From CAZBRS01 sp964494475 (GTDB taxonomy: Bacteria; Myxococcota_A; UBA9042; CAZBRS01), in the NCBI GenBank assembly GCA_964494475.1, contig CAZBRS010000001.1, positions 124,001 to 188,000 on the forward strand: a stretch of 64,000 bases of DNA, written 5' to 3'. Positions 33,426 through 40,747 of this stretch are shown in pieces. A model generated the notes under the pieces. The model saw nothing but the letters and a program-made list of their open reading frames with translations. It was not told the origin of the DNA and did no database searches. Every line of letters starts with the position of its first letter. Position 1 is the first letter of the stretch. A program made the position numbers and the translations under genes.

Positions 33426-34804
33426 GCGGGCCGTACGGGGGGCCGGGCGACGCCGGCGCCCGAGTTCACCGCGCGGGCCATGTCGCCCAGGCGCTTGGTG
33501 AGCTCGTACTGGGCCATGGTGTTGGCCAGCGTGTCGATGAACGCGGCGGCGCCCCGGAAGCCGAGGAAGGGCCGGTCGTAGAGGTGGTGCGTGTGGAACG
33601 ACGGGTAGCCGAACTCGTACACGGCCGCGTCGAGGAACGACAGGCCCAGGTTGTTCGAGACCAGCAGGTCGAGGCCGCGCAGGCCGCCGTGCTCGACCAC
33701 GAAGCGGCGCAGGGTCGACATGCGCGGGAACTGGAGCAGGGGCACCCCGGCCGGCACGACGTCGCGCACGCGATACTCGGCGCGGGCGTGGTCGGGGCAG
33801 GCCACGAAGGCGGGCGTGGCGCCGAGCAGGGCCGTGGTGGAGAGGAAGCCCGGCAGCAGGTGCGGATCGCCCACGTAGCCGAAGCGACGTCCCTGGAACC
33901 GGAAGGGCACGACCCACTCGAAGCGCGGCACGATCTCGGCCAACTCGCGTTCGATCAGCGCCTCGGCGGCGTCCGTCGCGCCGACCGCCCGGGCCACCTG
34001 CCGGAGCCAGGCTTCGGTCGCCCCGAGGCCGAACGGCAGGGCACACTCGACCAGCGCGGCCCCCGTGCGGCGGGCCAGGATGCGGGCGGCCCTGCGCCCG
34101 TAAGGGAACGACAGGATCGTCCCGGCGTCGCGCACCGCCGCGAGGTCGGCGAAGCGCTGCCCCTCGAGCCACACCGACACGACCTCGAGGCCCAGGCCGC
34201 CGAGCAGGCGCCGGAGCTCGCGCACGTTGCCCCGGTGGTCCTCCTCGTTGCGGTCGAAGAGGTTGCCGACGATCGCCACGCGACCGGGCGCTGGAGCGCC
34301 CCCGCGGACGTCGACGGCCCGCGCGAGCGCCAGCAGCGTCTCGGCGTACCCGTCGAGCCAATCGCCTGACAGCGACTTGCCCGGCACGTGCACGGGGGTC
34401 TTGCCGGTGGCCTCGCCCACCTCGCGGCACAGGGCCTCGTAGTCGGCCCCGGTGACGAAGGCCATGGGCATCGACGTGAGGAGCACACCCCCGGTGGCGG
34501 GGTGCGCGGCCAGGCGCGTGAGCGCGTCGCGCACCGAGCCCTCGCGGCTGCGCGTCATGTGGGCCGGGTGCAGGGCCGTGTTGGCCACGCGGTGGTGGCC
34601 CGAGACGCTCGTGAGCGTCGACAGCCAGTCGTGGTTGCCCTGCACGTACTGCGTCTTCATGTGCGCGCAGTCGGGGCCCTCGACCAGCAGGTAGGCGTCG
34701 GACAGGCCGTTGGTGGCCAGGTACACGCCCACCATGTACGTGATGGCGGCGCGTTGGCTGTAGTCGGGCGTCGTCGCCGGAGGCGCGGGGGGCTCGTGGC
34801 TCAT
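33422..34804 (-). CDS. nitrogenase component 1-like subunit (NifK/BchB-type)
   Basis: The 460-residue protein belongs to the oxidoreductase family of nitrogenase component 1. Family features are AYLLVEGPDCAHM (Cys46), RVAIVGNLFDRNEEDHRGNVRELRRLLGGLGLEV, LPFGLGATEAWLRQVARAVG, RFGYVGDPHLLPGFLSTTALLGATP, and the closing LYDRPFLGFRGAAAFIDTLAN. Only one of the three usual interface cysteines is present. There is no N-terminal Cys, and at the third site Pro114 replaces Cys in SMPMAFVTGADY. Together with the next two minus-strand genes it would form the catalytic part of a nitrogenase-like reductase. Overlaps by ATGA at both ends fix its operon position. Confidence 0.85.
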   Translation of the reverse strand: MSHEPPAPPATTPDYSQRAAITYMVGVYLATNGLSDAYLLVEGPDCAHMKTQYVQGNHDWLSTLTSVSGHHRVANTALHPAHMTRSREGSVRDALTRLAAHPATGGVLLTSMPMAFVTGADYEALCREVGEATGKTPVHVPGKSLSGDWLDGYAETLLALARAVDVRGGAPAPGRVAIVGNLFDRNEEDHRGNVRELRRLLGGLGLEVVSVWLEGQRFADLAAVRDAGTILSFPYGRRAARILARRTGAALVECALPFGLGATEAWLRQVARAVGATDAAEALIERELAEIVPRFEWVVPFRFQGRRFGYVGDPHLLPGFLSTTALLGATPAFVACPDHARAEYRVRDVVPAGVPLLQFPRMSTLRRFVVEHGGLRGLDLLVSNNLGLSFLDAAVYEFGYPSFHTHHLYDRPFLGFRGAAAFIDTLANTMAQYELTKRLGDMARAVNSGAGVARPPVRPA

Positions 34805-36663
34805 TCTGCGGCTCCTCCCGGGCCCTGCCGCAACCCTTCGGGCGTGCGCTGCAGGTAGCGCGCGTAGGTGCGGTAGAAGGGGGTCTCGGTCAGGCCCGCC
34901 AGGCGCTCGAGGGTCCGTTCGAGGCCCGCCAGCCCCATCTCGAACCAGGCCAGCGTGAAGCGCCCCTTGCCGGCCTCGGTGACTCGCCAGTCGAACACGT
35001 GGTGCGAGAAGACGGCGGAGCACTCGGACGCGGCCAGCTTTCGGTAGAGGAGATCGGGGCTGTTGAAGCCCGTCAGGCGGTGTCGCGCCGGATCGGCGAA
35101 GCGCTCGTTGACCGACGCGGCGGACTTTCGGGCCTCGGCCCGGTCGCGAACGAGCAGGAAGACGTCGAGCCCGAAGCCGGCCTCCTCCAGCACCTCGATG
35201 AGCGGAATGCCCCACGTTCGCGAGGGGTCGGTCAGGTAGAACGTCTCCTCGGCCCGCACGATCAGTCCGAGGCGGCGCCCCTCGAGGCGGCGTGCCAGCT
35301 CGCGCCGACCCGCCTCGAGCCCGGCGGTGGCCGAGCGCCAAGCGGCGTCGAGGTCGACGGGCAGCTCGAGCGCTTCGACGATCGCGCGGACCCAGCGGCG
35401 CGTGCCCTCGAAGCCATAGGGCGCCAGCGGGGCGATGCCCGGTACGCGCGACTTGAAGCGCACCTGGTCGTACAGGTGCTGCCAGAGCTGGTTCGGCAGG
35501 AACACGTTCAGCGCGGCGCCCGGCAAGGCCTCGACGCGCGTCACGTCGAGGCTGGGGAGCAGCTGCGTGTTCACGCGCACGTCGACGCCCCGGAGCACGT
35601 CGACCACTTCGCGCGCGGCCCGGTCGTCGGGGAAGCCCACGAGGTTCACGGCTCGCGGGTCGGGCGTCGACGCGCGGGCTTCGGCGGCCAGGCGCTTCTC
35701 GACCAGCAGGCTGTCGAACACCGACGTCATCGACTTGGGGGTCACGGTCAGGTACAGCAGGGGCACCGGGCTCTTGCGCTGGAACTCGCGCACCACGGAC
35801 TCGACGTCCTCGCCGATGACGGTCGGGACGCACGTGTTCGAGCAGAACAGGATGCGATCGCTGCCCTTCGCTCCGGCCGTGACGTACTCGAGCACGTCGC
35901 GGAGCTTCTGCGGGTTGCCGAGCACCACGTCCTGCTCGTCGAGATCGGTGGTCACCATGGAGTCGCCGTCGGCGTCGTCGGGGCCGCCCCCACCGCCCGT
36001 GGCGTCGTCGGGCTCGGAGGGCGCGCCCAGCCGGCGCACGCGTGCGTCCCACGGGTAGTCGACCAGCGCCACGATCGGGACGATCCCGTGGGGGTTCACC
36101 TGGTGGCACTCGCTGTCGCTGTGCTGGATGAACTGGAAGAGGCGCGTGGGGTCGACGGAGTCGAGCTGCCCGCGGGAGATCTCGCCCCCCGCGAAGAAGT
36201 CGGCGTAGGCGTCGGGCGCGCCCCAGGTGTCGAGCTGGTTGGCGGGGCGAAGCTGGGCGTTCACGTCGGGCGGCAACGCGAGGCCGGCGCCCCCCAGGCG
36301 CGGGTCGGCCGCGAGCACGCCCCCCAGCGCTTCGATCGTGAGCTCCGCCAGGCGCTCGGGTGCGTGCTGCTGCACCGCCTCGGCCACCTCGGGGGGCAGG
36401 TCTCCGCCACGGAAGTAGGCGTTCAGGTGCCGGGTGGCCACCAGGCCCTTGGCGCCCTCGGCGGCGCGTTCGATGCTGAACACGACCGTGCGGTCGTCGG
36501 CGAGTTGGAGCTCGACCTCGACGTGGTGCTCGATCCAGCCCACCGTGCGAACGCCCACGGGGGGCGGGAGGCCGTCGACCCCCAGCAGGCGGGCGAAGGC
36601 TTCGCAGCTGGCCTCGCCGCCGGCCAGCCGCTTCCCAGAGAGCCTGTCGATGGCGTCGGTCAT
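34801..36663 (-). CDS. nitrogenase component 1-like subunit with long N-terminal extension (NifD/BchN-like)
   Basis: The 620-residue protein is longer than usual for the family. Residues 1-180 match nothing I recognise. From about residue 180 the component 1 fold appears: VTTDLDEQDVVLGNPQKLRDVLEY (237-260), ILFCSNTCVPTVIGEDVESV (271-290, Cys274 and Cys278 at the third cluster-ligand site), RVNTQLLPSLDVTRVEALPGAALNVFLPN, and GRRLGLIVRAEETFYL in the last domain. Cys186 (SDSECHQVNPHG) may supply another ligand. An acidic glycine-rich loop (217-235) interrupts the domain. The start at 36663 lies 7 nt after the Fe protein stop; the stop overlaps the next gene by ATGA. Confidence 0.78.
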   Translation of the reverse strand: MTDAIDRLSGKRLAGGEASCEAFARLLGVDGLPPPVGVRTVGWIEHHVEVELQLADDRTVVFSIERAAEGAKGLVATRHLNAYFRGGDLPPEVAEAVQQHAPERLAELTIEALGGVLAADPRLGGAGLALPPDVNAQLRPANQLDTWGAPDAYADFFAGGEISRGQLDSVDPTRLFQFIQHSDSECHQVNPHGIVPIVALVDYPWDARVRRLGAPSEPDDATGGGGGPDDADGDSMVTTDLDEQDVVLGNPQKLRDVLEYVTAGAKGSDRILFCSNTCVPTVIGEDVESVVREFQRKSPVPLLYLTVTPKSMTSVFDSLLVEKRLAAEARASTPDPRAVNLVGFPDDRAAREVVDVLRGVDVRVNTQLLPSLDVTRVEALPGAALNVFLPNQLWQHLYDQVRFKSRVPGIAPLAPYGFEGTRRWVRAIVEALELPVDLDAAWRSATAGLEAGRRELARRLEGRRLGLIVRAEETFYLTDPSRTWGIPLIEVLEEAGFGLDVFLLVRDRAEARKSAASVNERFADPARHRLTGFNSPDLLYRKLAASECSAVFSHHVFDWRVTEAGKGRFTLAWFEMGLAGLERTLERLAGLTETPFYRTYARYLQRTPEGLRQGPGGAAE

Positions 36664-36670
36664 GGCGTCC

Positions 36671-37489
36671 CTACTCGACGGAGCGGATGAAGTCGAAGAA
36701 GTCGTCCTCGGTGAGGGGCGTCGGCAGGGGCAGCTCGCCCTTGTCCATCTCGAGGAGTCGCGCCGCCAACGCGGTGAGCGCCAGGGCAGCCGGGCAGTCC
36801 GGGCAGTCCTCGACGATGGTGAGTCGACGGCGCTCGGCCTGCTGGATGCGCGGGTCGCGCTCGACCGTGGCCACGACGCGCGTGTTGAGGCGCTCGGCGA
36901 AGCGCTCGATGCTCCGCACGTCGGCGTCGCGCGACCGGAGGTTGGCCACGAGCCCCGCCAGCGAGGCGCCGTTGCGATGGTAGGTGTGGATGGCCTTGGC
37001 AATGTTGTTGGCCGCGAACAGGGCCATGGGCTCCTCGGAGACGACGATGATGACCTTGTCGGCGAACCGGTCGCGCAGCGGGGCGGCGAAGCCTCCGCAC
37101 ACCACGTCGCCGAGCACGTCGAACACGGCTACGTCGTAGGCGTCGCCCTCCATGAGCCCCATCTCGTCGAGGAACTCGATGGCGCGCGCCACCCCGCGAC
37201 CCCCGCAGCCGAGCCCGGGTGGCGGGCCTCCGGCCTCGAGAGCGTGGATGCCGTGCCGGCCGGGGGTGAGGATGGCGTTGGAGGCGACGGCCGAGGGGTC
37301 GTCGCCCAGCACGTCGAGCACGGTGCGAATGTTGGCCGTGCCATCGACCAGGCGCACCGCCGAGTCGGCCTTGGGATCGCAGCCCATGTGGAGCACGCGC
37401 TTGCCCGCCAGGGCGTAGCAGGCGCTCAGGCTGGTGGCGACCACCGACTTGCCGATGCCGCCCTTTCCGTACACCGCGATCTTCTGCAT
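36671..37489 (-). CDS. NifH/BchL-like iron protein (ATP-dependent reductase component)
   Basis: The 272-residue protein has every hallmark of the nitrogenase Fe protein family: P-loop GKGGIGKS (8-15), switch I CDPKAD (37-42), [4Fe-4S] ligands Cys95 (GCGGRG, with the Arg98 that is ADP-ribosylated in NifH) and Cys131 (DVLGDVVCGGF), and switch II DVLGD. The stretch SEEPMALFAANNIAKAI is closer to NifH than to BchL or BchX. The C-terminus differs from NifH and has an extra Cys pair, Cys229 and Cys232 (EDCPDCP). It would hydrolyse ATP to pass single electrons to the two subunits downstream. AAGGA precedes the ATG. Confidence 0.93.
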   Translation of the reverse strand: MQKIAVYGKGGIGKSVVATSLSACYALAGKRVLHMGCDPKADSAVRLVDGTANIRTVLDVLGDDPSAVASNAILTPGRHGIHALEAGGPPPGLGCGGRGVARAIEFLDEMGLMEGDAYDVAVFDVLGDVVCGGFAAPLRDRFADKVIIVVSEEPMALFAANNIAKAIHTYHRNGASLAGLVANLRSRDADVRSIERFAERLNTRVVATVERDPRIQQAERRRLTIVEDCPDCPAALALTALAARLLEMDKGELPLPTPLTEDDFFDFIRSVE

Positions 37490-37515
37490 CTCGGTCCTTC
37501 TTTCGTGCCGCCGCC

Positions 37516-37527
37516 GGGGTCGACCCC
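37516..37527. promoter_or_regulatory. palindrome at the predicted transcript start of the Fe protein gene
   Basis: GGGGTCGACCCC is a perfect 12-nt palindrome a few bases downstream of the predicted start near 37530 and 27 nt before the ATG. It could be a repressor site; in GC-rich DNA a chance origin is possible. Confidence 0.3.
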
Positions 37528-37536
37528 TGGCGCGCG

Positions 37537-37565
37537 ACAATACGCGACGGGGACCCTGCTTTCAA
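37537..37565 (-). promoter_or_regulatory. predicted internal promoter for the nitrogenase-like genes
   Basis: TTGAAA (37565-37560), overlapping the radical SAM stop codon, is followed after 17 nt by TATTGT (37542-37537). This would allow the Fe protein, both component 1-like genes and the kinase to be expressed separately from the radical SAM and hydratase genes. Confidence 0.5.
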
Positions 37566-38872
37566 CCCGCCAGGGGCCGGAGGCCCGCCACACCGAAGCG
37601 CCGCGCGTAGGCGGCTGGTACGCCGAGGCACGCGCCGGTCACGGCGCAGGCGCGGCAACTCTCGGCCTTGGTCCAGGGCGTGCGGGGGTCGGCGTACCCG
37701 GTCTGCCCGCGCCGCACCACGAGCCGCCGCTGGGCGACCGAGCGCTGATCCTCGGGCAGGAGGCAGAGCGGGATCACCGCGTGTGTGCTGGCCGCGAGCG
37801 GGTCGACGGCGAAGCCCAACTCCGACGCCAACGCCGTGGCGCGCACCAGGGCCTCGACCAGTTCGGGGTAAGGCGCCAGGTGCAGGGCCGCGGCAGGCCG
37901 GTACTCGGGGCAGATGAGCACCGAGAAGTGCAGGCGCGGCAGCGTCAGCCCCTGGAGAAGCCTGGGTAACGCCGTGACCAGGTCGGGCAGGTGCGCCAGG
38001 TTCGACGCCACGGCCAGCGTGTTGAGGGTGAGCGTGTGTCCGGCGCCGAGAAGGCCGCGGACGCCGTCGAGGGCCAGCGGCAGCTGGCCGTGGCTGCCCG
38101 TCAGGGAGTCGTACAGCGCCTCGTCGACGGCGTGCAGCGAGACGAAGAAGCGCAGGCGCGGGTCCTTCGGCAACTCGGCCACCCGCCGCGCCGAGGCGAA
38201 GCTGACCGCGTTGGTCTGCACCTGCACCTCGGCCAGGTCGGGCTCGGCCAGGGCGGCGCCGAGCATCTCGTCGAAGTCGTGGCGAACCGTGGGCTCTCCG
38301 CCGGTGAGCGTGAGCAACGCCCCGGGCAACGCGCGCGGCACGGCGGCCAGCACCGCGCGGAGCGATGCGCCGGAGGGCTCGTCGTGGGTGGGGCCCGAGC
38401 AGAACGCGCAGGCCTGGTTGCAGCGGGGCGTGACGCGGATCAGCACCTCGGAGGCGGGGCCGGTGGGCGTGGTCACGGTCTCGACGGTGACGAACGGGAA
38501 GCGCCGCATGAGCGCCTCGGCGGGGGGATCGCCGGCGTCTCCGAGCGTGACCGTGCCGGGCCAGGCCACGGGCAGGCGTCCCTCGAGGCGCTCCAGCAGC
38601 GTGACTGCGCGCTCGAGCGCCCGACGCTCCTCGAGGCCAAGGGCGCGGGCCCCGCGATAGCTGATCGAGAAGCGGCGGGTGGTCGCGAACGAGCGCTCGT
38701 CGCCCGCGCCCGGCCGGACCTCGACCGACAGGCGCGGTCGCCCCGCCGTGGCCAGCACCAGGTCGAGATCGCCGTCGCGCGCCACGAGCTCGACCAGGGG
38801 CACGTCGACCCGGTGGAAGAGCGCGAACAGGTTGCGCAGCCAGGTGGGGGCGTTGTCGGCTCCAGGGATCAT
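37562..38872 (-). CDS. radical SAM enzyme with C-terminal Cys cluster
   Basis: The 436-residue protein has the SAM-cluster motif CNQACAFC (Cys151, Cys155, Cys158) and the GGEP motif (191-194), hence a radical SAM barrel over about residues 140-350. About 140 residues of unrecognised sequence precede it. At the C-terminus Cys406, Cys409 and Cys415 (CRACAVTGAC), followed by LGVPAAYARRFG, look like an auxiliary Fe-S site of SPASM/twitch type. Cys321 or Cys370 could be further ligands. Its ATG overlaps the hydratase stop (ATGA). It could modify a peptide, a cofactor or the substrate of the adjoining reductase; the reaction is unknown. Confidence 0.9.
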   Translation of the reverse strand: MIPGADNAPTWLRNLFALFHRVDVPLVELVARDGDLDLVLATAGRPRLSVEVRPGAGDERSFATTRRFSISYRGARALGLEERRALERAVTLLERLEGRLPVAWPGTVTLGDAGDPPAEALMRRFPFVTVETVTTPTGPASEVLIRVTPRCNQACAFCSGPTHDEPSGASLRAVLAAVPRALPGALLTLTGGEPTVRHDFDEMLGAALAEPDLAEVQVQTNAVSFASARRVAELPKDPRLRFFVSLHAVDEALYDSLTGSHGQLPLALDGVRGLLGAGHTLTLNTLAVASNLAHLPDLVTALPRLLQGLTLPRLHFSVLICPEYRPAAALHLAPYPELVEALVRATALASELGFAVDPLAASTHAVIPLCLLPEDQRSVAQRRLVVRRGQTGYADPRTPWTKAESCRACAVTGACLGVPAAYARRFGVAGLRPLAG

Positions 38873-39588
38873 TGCCACATGAGCGTCAGGGGCTCGATGA
38901 CCGCGGGGTCGTCGTTCTTCAGGATGTCGAGCAGGTACTGGTAGCGCCGGCGCTTGATCTCGCCGAACACGCGCCGTCCCTTGGCGAAGCTGCCGGCGAA
39001 CGCCATCACGGCGCTCTCGAGCTCGGCGGCGTCGGCCGGGGCCGCCTCGACCACGTGCGCGGCGGCCAGCTCGGTGGCGCCGCAGCGCTTGCCCATCAGG
39101 TACATCTCGTTCAGCTTCTGCTCGGGCACCGCCTTCATGCAGATGGCCAGCATGCCCGGCAGGAAGGGGATGCTCACGTCGACTTCGGGGAAGCAGAAGA
39201 AGCCCTTGTCGGCGCGCATGAAGCGGAAGTCGCACGCGCAGGCCATGATGGCGCCGTCGCCGAAGGCGTGGCCGTTGATCGATGCGATCACGGGCACCGG
39301 GAAGGTGAGCAGCCGCGCGAACAGGTCGTCGAGGCGGTACAGGAAGCCCCGCACTTCGGCGTGACGCTCGGGCTCGGGCCAGCAGCCGAGGATCCACTGC
39401 AGGTCGATGCCCTGCGACCAGTTCTTGTCGTCGGTCGACACGATGACGACGGCCGACACTTCGGCGTCGGCCTCGGCCTGGTCGAGCGCCGCCAGCATGG
39501 CCTCGACGAACTGGGGGTTGTGCAGGTTCTTGCCGTTGTCCATCACGATGCGGGCGACCGAGCCCTGCTTTTCGACACGAACGGACAT
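38869..39588 (-). CDS. enoyl-CoA hydratase/isomerase family protein
   Basis: The 239-residue protein shows the crotonase fold. VIVSTDDKNWSQGIDLQWI is the first oxyanion loop, PVPVIASINGHAFGDGAIMACACDFRFM is the second (GHAFGDG), and FCFPEVDVSIPF with YLMGKRCGATELAAAHVVE follows. The usual hydratase glutamate pair is not evident. The PEVDVSIPF segment resembles delta3,delta2-enoyl-CoA isomerases, so isomerase is the better guess. GGAGG precedes the ATG at 39588. It is tied to the radical SAM gene by ATGA overlap, an unusual partnership. Confidence 0.88.
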   Translation of the reverse strand: MSVRVEKQGSVARIVMDNGKNLHNPQFVEAMLAALDQAEADAEVSAVVIVSTDDKNWSQGIDLQWILGCWPEPERHAEVRGFLYRLDDLFARLLTFPVPVIASINGHAFGDGAIMACACDFRFMRADKGFFCFPEVDVSIPFLPGMLAICMKAVPEQKLNEMYLMGKRCGATELAAAHVVEAAPADAAELESAVMAFAGSFAKGRRVFGEIKRRRYQYLLDILKNDDPAVIEPLTLMWQ

Positions 39589-39621
39589 GAAAGGGCCTCC
39601 TTGGCTTTACGGGGTGGGGTG

Positions 39622-40737
39622 CTATTCGGCGCACATGGCCGCGGGCGGCCAGGGTTCGTCTTCGACCAGGTTGCACTGCTGCATGCCCGCCGGGCAGGGT
39701 GACGCGTCGCAGACCCGCGGCATGCCGTCGGGGACCTGCTCGGGCTTCAGCTGGAAGATCTGGAACGAGGCGGGCTCGAGGCCGTCGGCCTCGGTGTAGA
39801 CTTTTTCGAGCGAGGGCGTCTTGTAGTACAGCTCTTCGATGGACATCTGGCCGTCCCACGACGACAGGCCGGTCTCGTCGTCGACCGAGATGCGGCCCTG
39901 GATGACGGTCTCGCGCAGCGCGAAGGTGATGCTCACGATGGTGAGCTCGAGGGTGAAGGGCTCGCTCTTGAAGACCAGGCCCTGGGCGTCACGCGTGAGC
40001 TTGCCGTGCGCCGTGAACACGAAGCCCTGGTCGCCCGTGTCGAGGAAGAGCTCGGCGGGGTCGGTGGTGTTCTTGTTTGCGCCCGTGATGGGGTCGGCGT
40101 CGGTGAGCACGGCGACCCAGTCGCCGGTGGCCTCGTCGACCTGGATGTCGGTGTAGAACTGCTGGGCCAGGCTGAAGCCCACGGGCGTGGCGATGTCCGA
40201 GAAGAACAGGTGGGGGCCCTCCGTGACGACGAACGGCTCCGTGGAGACGTCGCCGGCTTCGGTCGTGGTGTCGCCGACGGGCCCGAGGGTCTCGATGATC
40301 TGGAAGGGCAGCGAGCGCACCACGCGGACCGCGCGACCGTCGGCGTCGGCCAACGTGCCCGCGATCTCCATCACGAGCGGGCGTCCCGGGTTGCCGAAAG
40401 CGCCGGGCGGCACCTCGAGCGTGGCGCCGGTGCGCGTGGCGTCGAGCGTGAGCCCCACGTCGGCGCCCACGCCGCAGGGGCTGGTCGCCACCGTGCACGA
40501 CGCCAGCAGCGCCTCGATGCCGGGCAGTCGCCGGCCCTCGGCGTCGTAGGCGGCCTTCTCGTTTGGCCACACGGCCAGCTCGAACGACGCGGCCTCGACC
40601 GGCTCGCTGAACACGATGGGGATGGGTTCTCCCACGGCGTAGCGCCGATCGTCGGGGCCCCCGAGGCTGACGTCGGGCGGCGGGTTGTACGTGCAGGCGG
40701 CGGTGACGAGCGCGAGCAGGCAGAGGGTCGGGCGCAT
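39622..40737 (-). CDS. lipoprotein with Ig-like N-terminal domain
   Basis: The 371-residue protein has a lipobox (LLALVTAAC, Cys15). A domain resembling bacterial Ig-like Big_5 modules follows (RRYAVGEPIPIVFSEPVEAASFELAVWP, about residues 30-150), then a region of about 220 residues rich in beta-strands ending in a Cys-containing tail (VCDASPCPAGMQQC). The function is unknown. It lies 10 nt after the barrel gene, with GAGGAGG between, and 33 nt before the hydratase gene, so it may connect the outer-membrane genes with the nitrogenase-like run. Confidence 0.75.
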   Translation of the reverse strand: MRPTLCLLALVTAACTYNPPPDVSLGGPDDRRYAVGEPIPIVFSEPVEAASFELAVWPNEKAAYDAEGRRLPGIEALLASCTVATSPCGVGADVGLTLDATRTGATLEVPPGAFGNPGRPLVMEIAGTLADADGRAVRVVRSLPFQIIETLGPVGDTTTEAGDVSTEPFVVTEGPHLFFSDIATPVGFSLAQQFYTDIQVDEATGDWVAVLTDADPITGANKNTTDPAELFLDTGDQGFVFTAHGKLTRDAQGLVFKSEPFTLELTIVSITFALRETVIQGRISVDDETGLSSWDGQMSIEELYYKTPSLEKVYTEADGLEPASFQIFQLKPEQVPDGMPRVCDASPCPAGMQQCNLVEDEPWPPAAMCAE

Positions 40738-40747
40738 GGCGGCCTCC

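Noticed and set aside
33422..37489. Genuine nitrogen fixation (nifHDK)
   Set aside because: The component 1-like subunits lack most P-cluster cysteines, and no nifB, nifE, nifN or other cofactor genes are nearby; only the Fe protein looks nitrogenase-like.
33422..39588. Bacteriochlorophyll synthesis (bchLNB or bchXYZ)
   Set aside because: The Fe protein switch region is more NifH-like than BchL/BchX-like, the cysteine pattern differs, and no other pigment genes occur in the window. A distant relationship remains possible.
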